The notes under the pieces were generated by a model that was given only the letters and a program-made list of their open reading frames with translations, searched no databases and was not told where the DNA came from. From positions 2,691,501 through 2,755,500 of the forward strand of contig NZ_CP053557.1 of assembly GCF_014524545.1 (NCBI RefSeq): a stretch of 64,000 bases of DNA, read 5' to 3'. Numbering within the stretch: the first letter of the stretch is position 1; each line of letters starts with the position of its first letter. This document shows, in pieces, positions 57,577 to 64,000 of the stretch. The translations under genes and the position numbers were made by a program. Source of the stretch: Exiguobacterium sp. Helios. Lineage in GTDB: Bacteria; Bacillota; Bacilli; Exiguobacteriales; Exiguobacteriaceae.

Positions 57577-58731
57577 GTGTCACCCTTATCAACAGAAGAT
57601 TTAATTCAGATCGCGGAAAGTCTTTACGGGACGACTGGTTTTTTTGTTTCGTACCAGTCCCTGACCGGTGAAGAACTGGACATCAGTCCTGTTGCCCCCT
57701 CCCATCCAAGCCGTTTATCGATCGAACAGGAGTGGCCTGCACCGGATCAGACACCGCTCCTGTATACATTAAAAGACGGGACGGCCTATCTGTTCATTCC
57801 TGTCCATGAACAAGGGCAGTACCGGATCGGTCCTGTCTTACTGCAGTCCGCCTTGTTCCGTGCGCATATCCAGGATGAAGCGTTCCATCAATTTTATAAA
57901 TCCTTGACCCGAACGACGGAAAACCGGCTGATTGACTGTGCTCATCTGGTCCACCGCTTATTGACCGGCCAGCAACTCGCCAAACGGGACATCCGGACTG
58001 TATCGGAAAGCGAGGAGCAGGAAATCCCGTTGATTGCCGACGTTTCTCCCCATACGGCCACAACCGCCTACATCAAAGCATGGGAGCGGGAACAACAGAT
58101 CATTGAATGGATTTCTTCCGGACAAAGCGAACGCTTAGCGACGACCTACTCTCTCCCCGCTTACGGTGAGTTCGGATCATTGGCACGTCATCAACCATTA
58201 CGGGCAGAAAAAAATCTTCTGCTCGGTACCGTTTTATTGAGCGCCCGGGCTGCCATCAATGGCGGGTTGGAACCGGATGAAGCCTTTATGCTCAGTGACC
58301 GGATGATTGAATCGATTGAGGCGGCAACCAGTATTTCCGAACTGCGAAACCGTCATGTCCGGATTACGGTCAGTTTTGCAGAAGCCGTCAAACAGATCCA
58401 GGAGTTACGCCATTCGCCGCACGTACTTGCCGCGATCCGTTATATCCAGCAGCATCTGTATGATCCTCTATCGGTCTCGTCAATCAGCCAGGCCATTCAT
58501 GTCTCGGCGAATTATTTATCCGTCCTGTTCAAGGAAGAAACGGGTCTTCCACTCGCACGCTATGTCATTCGTGAACGGATCCGTGAAGCGAAAAGGTTAT
58601 TGCGTTCGACGGATGATTCCTTACTGACCATCTCGAACAAGTTACATTTTTCGAGTCAAAGTCATTTCAGTCAAGCGTTCAAACAGACGACGGGCGAGAC
58701 GCCGACTCATTACAGACAACATCATTTTTAA
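57577..58731 (+). CDS. AraC-family transcriptional regulator
   Basis: A 384-residue protein. The first 270 residues form an unrecognised ligand or sensing part (MSPLSTEDLIQIAESLYGTTG...). The C-terminal AraC HTH (about 285-382) has the two helix-turn-helix units, SVSSISQAIHVSANYLSVLF with KEETG, and RLLRSTDDSLLTISNKLHFS with SQSHFSQAFKQ, then the ending TGETPTHYR. The GTG start has AAAGGAGG 8 nt upstream. A perfect inverted repeat lies 46 nt before the start. The next gene starts 11 nt after the stop, so the two are co-transcribed. Confidence 0.85.
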   Translation: MSPLSTEDLIQIAESLYGTTGFFVSYQSLTGEELDISPVAPSHPSRLSIEQEWPAPDQTPLLYTLKDGTAYLFIPVHEQGQYRIGPVLLQSALFRAHIQDEAFHQFYKSLTRTTENRLIDCAHLVHRLLTGQQLAKRDIRTVSESEEQEIPLIADVSPHTATTAYIKAWEREQQIIEWISSGQSERLATTYSLPAYGEFGSLARHQPLRAEKNLLLGTVLLSARAAINGGLEPDEAFMLSDRMIESIEAATSISELRNRHVRITVSFAEAVKQIQELRHSPHVLAAIRYIQQHLYDPLSVSSISQAIHVSANYLSVLFKEETGLPLARYVIRERIREAKRLLRSTDDSLLTISNKLHFSSQSHFSQAFKQTTGETPTHYRQHHF

Positions 58732-58742
58732 AGGAGCATGAC

Positions 58743-59936
58743 ATGACACAGCTATTTACGAAAATCCGTCGCAAGAAAATCCATAAAGGATTACTTCTCT
58801 ATCGACTGTTTCAAAAGCTTCCGGTTCAACAGAATCTTGTCCTGTTTGAAAGTTTTTTAGGACGCGGTTATTCGGACAATCCGAAGGCGCTCTACCTGAC
58901 GCTTCAAAAACAGCATCCGGAACTGCAACTCGTCTGGATTTTTGCCAAAGAACCGACCGCTACAGTCAAGGCAGCTTGTCCGAACTGGGTATTGCGGAAT
59001 AGCCCGAAATACTATTATCAGATGGCCCGGGCCAAGTACTGGATTTTCAACACGCGTCAGCCGCTCAGCTTAAAGAAACGGCGGGAGACGCTGTATTTAC
59101 AGACCTGGCACGGGACACCCTTAAAACGGTTGGGACTCGATATGGACGAAGTTCATATGCCGGGTACGAATACCGAACAATATAAAAAAAACTTTTCGTC
59201 ACAGGCACAGGAATGGAATTACCTGCTTTCACCCAATGTCTATTCCAGTGAGATTTTTAAACGGGCGTTTGATTTCCGGGGACAACTTCTCGAAACCGGT
59301 TATCCGCGAAATGATCTGTTGTATGCCCCGAATCGTCAGCAACAAGCCGAACAGATCAAACAGTCATTACAATTACCGCCTGACAAAAAAGTCATCTTAT
59401 ATGCACCGACTTGGCGTGACGACGAGTTCGTGACGAAGGGACAATACCGTTTCAATCTCAAGCTGGATCTGGAACAGATGCAAGCCCGGTTAGGTGATGA
59501 CTATATCGTTCTGTTACGAATGCACTACTTGATTGCGGAACATCTCGATCTCAGCGCACAGGCGGACTTCGCCTACGACGTTTCCTCTTACGGCGACATC
59601 GCAGAACTGTATCTGATCAGCGATCTGCTGATTACCGATTATTCGTCCGTTTTCTTTGACTATGCCCACCTGAACCGTCCGATGTTGTTCTTTACGTATG
59701 ATTTAGAGAAATATGCTTCTGTTCTCCGAGGATTCTATTTTGATTTTGAAGCAGTCGTTCCCGGTCCCTTGTTAAAAGAAAGTGACCAGGTAATCGACTA
59801 TATCGCAGACATCGAGGCACACTCCAGAAAATACGCAGATAAATACACGGCATTCCAGGAACGCTTTTGCAGTTTGGACGACGGGAAAGCCAGTCAACGC
59901 GCGGTGGATGCGCTATTCGCTTCTAATAGCCAGTAA
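58743..59936 (+). CDS. CDP-glycerol glycerophosphotransferase family protein (TagB/TagF-like)
   Basis: A 397-residue glycosyltransferase-like enzyme. The markers are LYLQTWHGTPLKRLG (about 117-131), the central PYxxR-like GYPRNDLLYAPN, APTWRDDEF and the nucleotide-binding SSVFFDYAHLNRPMLFFTYD. The size fits the catalytic domain of TagB/TagF, which adds glycerol-phosphate to teichoic acid linkage units. It could be a primase or another polyol-phosphate transferase. AAGGAGCATGAC precedes the ATG. It follows an AraC-type gene by 11 nt, pointing to regulated wall modification. Confidence 0.86.
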   Translation: MTQLFTKIRRKKIHKGLLLYRLFQKLPVQQNLVLFESFLGRGYSDNPKALYLTLQKQHPELQLVWIFAKEPTATVKAACPNWVLRNSPKYYYQMARAKYWIFNTRQPLSLKKRRETLYLQTWHGTPLKRLGLDMDEVHMPGTNTEQYKKNFSSQAQEWNYLLSPNVYSSEIFKRAFDFRGQLLETGYPRNDLLYAPNRQQQAEQIKQSLQLPPDKKVILYAPTWRDDEFVTKGQYRFNLKLDLEQMQARLGDDYIVLLRMHYLIAEHLDLSAQADFAYDVSSYGDIAELYLISDLLITDYSSVFFDYAHLNRPMLFFTYDLEKYASVLRGFYFDFEAVVPGPLLKESDQVIDYIADIEAHSRKYADKYTAFQERFCSLDDGKASQRAVDALFASNSQ

Positions 59937-59947
59937 ACATTACGCAT

Positions 59948-60001
59948 AAAAAAAACGAGAATCACTTCACCGTTCTTGCGGTAAGTGATTCTCGTTTTTT
60001 T
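59948..60001. terminator. Strong bidirectional terminator
   Basis: A long stem AAAAAACGAGAATCACTT / AAGTGATTCTCGTTTTTT with an inner ACCG/CGGT, between the glycerophosphotransferase and RNA methyltransferase genes. Confidence 0.9.
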
Positions 60002-60017
60002 GTTAGTATAGAGATTT

Positions 60018-61382
60018 TTAGTTTTCTTCACGTACGAACAAAGCAACGCTCTCGACGTGTGTCGTATGCGGGAACATATCAACAGGTGTCACTTCCATCA
60101 GCTTGTAGCCGAGTTCAGCCAAAAGCTTGGCGTCCCGTGCTTGTGTTGAAGCGTTACAAGAGACGTAGACAATCCGCTTTGGCGCGACTTCAGCAGCAGC
60201 ACGGAGGAATTCTTCGTCACAGCCTTTACGCGGCGGGTCAACGACGATGACGTCAGGCTTGATGCCGCCTTTCACGAGTGCCGGCATGACCGTTTCTGCA
60301 GTTCCGTATTCGAACGATACGTTATCGATGCCGTTTGCTTTTGCATTCCGGCGTGCATCGTCAATCGCTTGTGGTACCATCTCGATGCCGTAGACGTGTT
60401 TCGCCTGTTGCGCAAGCGACAATGAAATCGAACCGATACCGCAATACGCATCGACAACGATTTCATCGCCAGTTAACTGAGCGTATTCAAGCGCTTTTCC
60501 GTACAGTTTTTCCGTTTGTAACGGGTTGACCTGGAAGAACGAATGCGGTGAAATTTCATACGTCAATCCGGCAATTTGATCGCGGATGACAGATGGTCCG
60601 TGTAAGACGATGTTACGTTTTCCTAAGATGACGTTCGTCTCATCCGGATTGATATTTTGCTGGATCGATGTGACGTTCGGGACAGCTTTTAAGATGCCTT
60701 CGACGATTTTATCAGCACCGCGCAATTGTTTGACCTTCGTCACGAGGACGATCATCAATTCGTTTGTGTGGTAACCGTGGCGTGCCATGATGTGACGGAT
60801 GACACCGCTGTTTTTCTTTTCGTCGTAAGCCGGAACCTTCAGGTCAGCCAGTACTTTCCGGACGGCTTGAATTGCATCATCATTCTCTTTATTTTGGATC
60901 AGACAGTAATCCATGTCGATGATCCGGTGACTGCGTTTTTGATAAAAACCGGCCATTAACTTGTTGGATTGGAACGCGACCGGCACTTGTGCCTTGTTGC
61001 GGTAACCCCATGGATCTTCCATACCCATCGTTTCGTGGACCGGAATCTCAAGACCGGCAAGACGCGCGAACGCATCACGGACACGGTTATGTTTGAATTT
61101 CAGTTCCGCGTCATACGAGAGATGCTGCAGTTGGCAACCGCCGCACTGGTTATAGACCGGGCAAGGCGGCTCAACACGATCGACACTCTTCGTTTTTTGA
61201 CGGATGATCCGTCCGAAACCGTACGATTTCGTCGTTTTCGTAATTCTGATTTTGACTTGTTCCGTCGGCAAGGCACCGGGAATGAAGACGGTGTAGCCGT
61301 CAATCCGGGCAACCCCTGAACCGTCGTGCGTCAAGTCGACGATATCGACGACGTGCTCATCGTTTTTTTGTACTGGGATCAT
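60018..61382 (-). CDS. rlmD: 23S rRNA (uracil-5-)-methyltransferase RlmD/RlmCD-like
   Basis: A 454-residue enzyme. The N-terminal TRAM domain (about 8-60), an iron-sulfur cysteine set (PPCPVYNQCGGCQLQHL, about 74-90), an RNA-binding insert, and a C-terminal SAM-dependent methyltransferase (about 250-450) with DAYCGIGSISLSLA, VDPPRKGCDEEF and the catalytic YVSCNASTQARD. It methylates U residues in 23S rRNA; related enzymes act on tRNA U54 with the same layout. AGGAGG lies 8 nt before the ATG. Confidence 0.92.
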   Translation of the reverse strand: MIPVQKNDEHVVDIVDLTHDGSGVARIDGYTVFIPGALPTEQVKIRITKTTKSYGFGRIIRQKTKSVDRVEPPCPVYNQCGGCQLQHLSYDAELKFKHNRVRDAFARLAGLEIPVHETMGMEDPWGYRNKAQVPVAFQSNKLMAGFYQKRSHRIIDMDYCLIQNKENDDAIQAVRKVLADLKVPAYDEKKNSGVIRHIMARHGYHTNELMIVLVTKVKQLRGADKIVEGILKAVPNVTSIQQNINPDETNVILGKRNIVLHGPSVIRDQIAGLTYEISPHSFFQVNPLQTEKLYGKALEYAQLTGDEIVVDAYCGIGSISLSLAQQAKHVYGIEMVPQAIDDARRNAKANGIDNVSFEYGTAETVMPALVKGGIKPDVIVVDPPRKGCDEEFLRAAAEVAPKRIVYVSCNASTQARDAKLLAELGYKLMEVTPVDMFPHTTHVESVALFVREEN

Positions 61383-61411
61383 GTTATTTTCCTCCTAGAA
61401 AATCCCGCGTC

Positions 61412-62380
61412 TTACGCGAGATTCGTTTCCTGTTCTTGTGCCTGTAGCTGTAAATTGATCGTTTCCATCTCGTCGATCCGGAACTTCGGCGTCATGACGT
61501 CGAAATGTGATTGAAGATTCGTCATCTCCCCTTCACAAATCCCGCCAAACTCGCCATCGATGTTCAAGCTCATCTCGGATGTATTTCGCATCCGGACAAA
61601 CGACGTCGTCACATGTTCAATACATGGATCAGAGAAGTGGTCTCCCTTTAACGCCAACCGCATGACACGGATTAACTCAACGAGATTACATTTTTTCAAA
61701 ATGAATAAATCAAAGCGTCCATCATTGAGGGATGCATTCGGTGAAAGTTTTTCAAAACCGCCTACGGAATTGGTATTCGAAGTCAAAAACAACATGACTT
61801 CACCTTTAAATATCCCGCGTTCATGTTCAAGCTCGACATAGGTCGGACGGATTTGCGGGAGTTTTTCCATCCCTTTGACGTAATACGCCAATTGTCCAAG
61901 GGCCGTTTTGAGTTTTGATGGAACTTCGTACGAGAGTTCCGTCATGATGCCACCACCTGCGATGTTGATGAAATAGTGGGTACCTGTCGCCCCTTCGATC
62001 TTCCCGATGTCGACGGGCATCGTGTACCCTGTACAGATGACATCCATCGCACCCTCGATCGTCAAGGGAATCCGCATTGCCCGACCGAAATCATTGGTCG
62101 TTCCGACCGGTAAGACACCCAGTTTTGGACGAACCGGATACGAGGCCATTCCACTGATTACTTCGTTTAACGTACCATCTCCACCTGCAGCAACGACAAG
62201 GTCAAATTCGGCTTCGCAGGCCCGTGCTGCTTCATATGTCGCGTCACCGACCGCTTTCGTCGAATAGACGGAAGTCTCATAACCCGCTGCTTCCAGCCGG
62301 TCTAAGATATACGGCAGATTACGCTTTACCATCTCTTTCCCGGAAGTCGGGTTATAAATCACTCGCGCTCTAGGTCTCAT
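61412..62380 (-). CDS. dgkB: Diacylglycerol kinase family protein (DgkB-like)
   Basis: A 322-residue lipid kinase. The glycine-rich AAGGDGTLNEVISGM (about 66-80) is the nucleotide site, with PLGVLPVGTTNDFGRA following and ITELSYEVPSKLK further on. DgkB returns diacylglycerol from lipoteichoic acid synthesis to phosphatidic acid. The start at 62380 is chosen because AAGGAG lies 8 nt upstream; the frame could open further up at 62422 without a site. It sits between gatB and the methyltransferase on the same strand, as in many Bacillales (yerQ). Confidence 0.9.
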   Translation of the reverse strand: MRPRARVIYNPTSGKEMVKRNLPYILDRLEAAGYETSVYSTKAVGDATYEAARACEAEFDLVVAAGGDGTLNEVISGMASYPVRPKLGVLPVGTTNDFGRAMRIPLTIEGAMDVICTGYTMPVDIGKIEGATGTHYFINIAGGGIMTELSYEVPSKLKTALGQLAYYVKGMEKLPQIRPTYVELEHERGIFKGEVMLFLTSNTNSVGGFEKLSPNASLNDGRFDLFILKKCNLVELIRVMRLALKGDHFSDPCIEHVTTSFVRMRNTSEMSLNIDGEFGGICEGEMTNLQSHFDVMTPKFRIDEMETINLQLQAQEQETNLA

Positions 62381-62464
62381 AAGATTTTCTCCTTTTTTAC
62401 TCAACCGATCCATTTGATACATAACTGTTTTATTTTACATGAAGTTCTGACACATTACAAAGGC

Positions 62465-62518
62465 AAAAAAAGAAGCACCGCTTCCTCCCCCTGATTTAAG
62501 GAAGGAGACCGGTGCTTC
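62465..62518 (-). terminator. Terminator of gatB
   Basis: On the minus strand GAAGCACCG pairs with CGGTGCTTC with an inner TCCTTCC/GGAGGA, followed by TTTTTTT. Confidence 0.85.
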
Positions 62519-62526
62519 AACAAAGC

Positions 62527-63960
62527 TTATTTTAATTTTTCGAGTTCTTCGTAGAACAGTTGATCGAGCAATGCCGGATTCGCCATTCCTTTTGTTTTTT
62601 TCATGATTTGACCGATGACGAAACCTTTTTTCCGGTCACGGCCGTTGACAAGTTCTTCGACAACTGCCGGATTTGCTTCAAACATCTCGACGATAAGTCC
62701 GCGAAGGAGTCCTTCGTCCGAAATTTGTGCGAGTCCTTGTTCTTCGACGTAAGCACGCGGCTCGACGCCTTGTTCGATGACAGCCGTGAAGACTTGTTTC
62801 GCGATTTTCGATGAAATCGTTCCGCCGGCAATCAGTTCGATCATTTCGGCGAGACGGGCTGGTGTCAGCTTGATCGTATCAAACGTTTCCGTCGATTTGT
62901 TCAAGTGACCTTGGACTTCCCCGACCGTCCAGTTGGCAGCGGCTTTCGGTTCAGCACCGGCTGCAATCGTTGCTTCGAAGTACTCGGCCATCTCACGTGT
63001 GACCGTCAATTGTTTCGCGTCATAGGCCGACAGACCAAGCGCTTCCTGGTAGCGGACACGACGGGCATCCGGTAATTCCGGAATGCCGGCGCGGATTGCT
63101 TCTTTCCAGTCATGATCGAGGACCAGCTTAACGAGATCCGGTTCCGGGAAGTAGCGGTAATCGGATGCGCCTTCTTTGACCCGCATCAGGACCGTTTGTT
63201 TTTTCGTTTCGTCAAAGCGGAGTGTCTCCTGACGCATGACGCCGCCGGATAACAACAGCTTGCGGTGACGGTCTTCTTCGAACTCAAGACCTTTTAAGAC
63301 ATTTCCGAACGAGTTCAAGTTCTTCAGTTCGGTTTTTGTACCGAACTTCTCTTGTCCGTAGGGACGGACGGAGATGTTACAGTCGCAACGTAACGACCCT
63401 TCTTCCATCTTAACGTCCGAGACGCCTGCATACTGCAGGACTTCTTTCAGACGCTCGAGGTAAGCGACCGCTTCTTTTGGTGAGCGCATGTCGGCTTCAC
63501 TGACGATCTCAATCAACGGTGCGCCGGTCCGGTTGAAGTCGACGACCGAATGGTTGGCGCCGGTGTGGTTCATCTTCCCGGCATCTTCTTCGAGGTGGAC
63601 GCGTTCAATCCGGAAACGTTTTGTTTCGCCGTCGACTTCCGCATCGATGTAGCCGTCAAAACCGATCGGCTGATCAAACTGCGAAATTTGATAGGCTTTT
63701 GGCGTATCCGGATAAAAATAGTTTTTCCGGTCGAATTTCGTTTGATCGGCAACGTGACAGTTCAAGGCCATGGCTGCACGAACGGCGAGTTCGACTGCTT
63801 TTTCATTGATTTTCGGCAGGACACCGGGATGTCCGAGACAGATCGGGCACGTCTTCGTGTTCGTTTCCGCTCCGTATTCCCGGGCACAGCCGCAAAACAT
63901 CTTTGTATTTGTATTTAATTCGGCATGGACTTCAATACCGATGACCGTTTCAAAGTTCAT
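62527..63960 (-). CDS. gatB: Aspartyl/glutamyl-tRNA amidotransferase subunit B
   Basis: A 477-residue subunit of the GatCAB amidotransferase that turns Glu-tRNAGln into Gln-tRNAGln (or Asp-tRNAAsn). The start [17 protein letters not shown] is invariant. Zinc cysteines are in FCGCAREYG and CPICLGHPG. Core motifs [16 protein letters not shown] and [11 protein letters not shown] are present. The C-terminal YqeY-like domain binds tRNA. AAGGAG lies 8 nt before the ATG at 63960; a longer frame is not needed. It directly follows gatA (13 nt). Confidence 0.96.
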   Translation of the reverse strand: MNFETVIGIEVHAELNTNTKMFCGCAREYGAETNTKTCPICLGHPGVLPKINEKAVELAVRAAMALNCHVADQTKFDRKNYFYPDTPKAYQISQFDQPIGFDGYIDAEVDGETKRFRIERVHLEEDAGKMNHTGANHSVVDFNRTGAPLIEIVSEADMRSPKEAVAYLERLKEVLQYAGVSDVKMEEGSLRCDCNISVRPYGQEKFGTKTELKNLNSFGNVLKGLEFEEDRHRKLLLSGGVMRQETLRFDETKKQTVLMRVKEGASDYRYFPEPDLVKLVLDHDWKEAIRAGIPELPDARRVRYQEALGLSAYDAKQLTVTREMAEYFEATIAAGAEPKAAANWTVGEVQGHLNKSTETFDTIKLTPARLAEMIELIAGGTISSKIAKQVFTAVIEQGVEPRAYVEEQGLAQISDEGLLRGLIVEMFEANPAVVEELVNGRDRKKGFVIGQIMKKTKGMANPALLDQLFYEELEKLK

Positions 63961-63973
63961 AAGGCATTCTCCT

Positions 63974-64000
63974 TTATAGCTTCGGAAGCGCAAATCCACC
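63974..64000 (-). CDS. gatA: Partial gatA, C-terminal eight codons
   Basis: Only the last codons GGFALPKL and the TAA stop are in the window; the gene continues beyond the right edge. The reading frame is inferred from the position 13 nt upstream of gatB, where gatA lies in Bacillales, and from the absence of any other start. The identity rests on context. Confidence 0.5.
   Translation of the reverse strand, partial: GGFALPKL

Noticed and set aside
61401-61423. AATCTCGC/GCGGGATT hairpin at the end of dgkB as a terminator
   Set aside because: The T-tract is short and the RNA methyltransferase ribosome-binding site follows at once; it is too weak to call.
1-64000. rRNA, tRNA, insertion sequence, phage or CRISPR features
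   Set aside because: No tRNA-like cloverleaf, transposase, integrase, att-like direct repeats or CRISPR spacing was noticed on reading both strands.

Overview
The window looks like a chromosomal segment of a motile, low-to-mid-GC Gram-positive of the Bacillales, most likely Exiguobacterium. The evidence is the Bacillus-type late flagellar block (yvyF-flgM-flgN-flgK-flgL-yviE-fliW-csrA) next to comFC-comFA, a degV-family gene, degU-degS, yvyE, tagU and tagO, combined with local insertions and with no hag/fliD/prfB cluster after csrA. The genus is inferred from gene content and order, not from a search. I see no rRNA, tRNA, phage, insertion sequence or CRISPR array.

Layout. 1-5.4 kb: a double-GNAT acetyltransferase, two small unknown proteins, an OmpR-type two-component system and, divergent from it, a secreted triple-repeat His/Gly-rich protein whose terminator T-tract runs into 14 perfect copies of an 8-bp repeat. 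5.8-11.4 kb: a PAS-GGDEF-EAL protein, a YitT-family membrane protein, a membrane-anchored alpha/beta hydrolase and a lone squalene/phytoene synthase. 11.5-21.4 kb (minus strand): csrA, fliW, flagellar hook-junction genes, flgM, yvyF, competence comF genes, degV-family gene and degSU. 21.5-29.4 kb: yvyE, tagU, a GNAT, chromate transporter, DUF418 protein, tagO, a Rok-like DNA-binding protein, an AT-rich gap and an SH3b-amidase. 29.5-36.7 kb: beta-phosphoglucomutase with a cre site, a secA2-slaP export pair, an Asp23 protein, a divergent acyltransferase/SGNH pair and small membrane proteins. 36.8-41 kb: mhqD-mhqE quinone detoxification with an operator inside its promoter, and a Nat-type ABC exporter. 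41.2-48.9 kb: a peptide-antibiotic resistance island with two BceAB-type transporters around one BceRS-type two-component system. 49-64 kb: glucose EIIA, an M3 oligopeptidase, a second GGDEF-EAL protein, a CBS protein, a chemoreceptor, an AraC regulator with a glycerophosphotransferase, an RlmD/RlmCD-like rRNA methyltransferase, a diacylglycerol kinase-family protein and gatB with the last codons of gatA.

How the parts connect. Sigma-D-like promoters (-10 close to GCCGATAN) can be read ahead of yvyF/flgM, ahead of the chemoreceptor and, more weakly, ahead of both c-di-GMP genes, which ties motility, chemotaxis and c-di-GMP turnover together. Several genes concern the cell envelope: tagO, tagU, a TagB/TagF-like enzyme, the amidase, SecA2-SlaP, the acyltransferase/esterase pair and the Bce island.

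Most notable are the SecA2-SlaP module next to a cell-wall amidase, the twin BceAB island with an internal terminator, the two-component system facing a repeat protein over 11-bp direct repeats, the 8-bp tandem repeat, and the Rok-like protein beside an AT-rich gap. No wholly new system is proven here; these are the best candidates.
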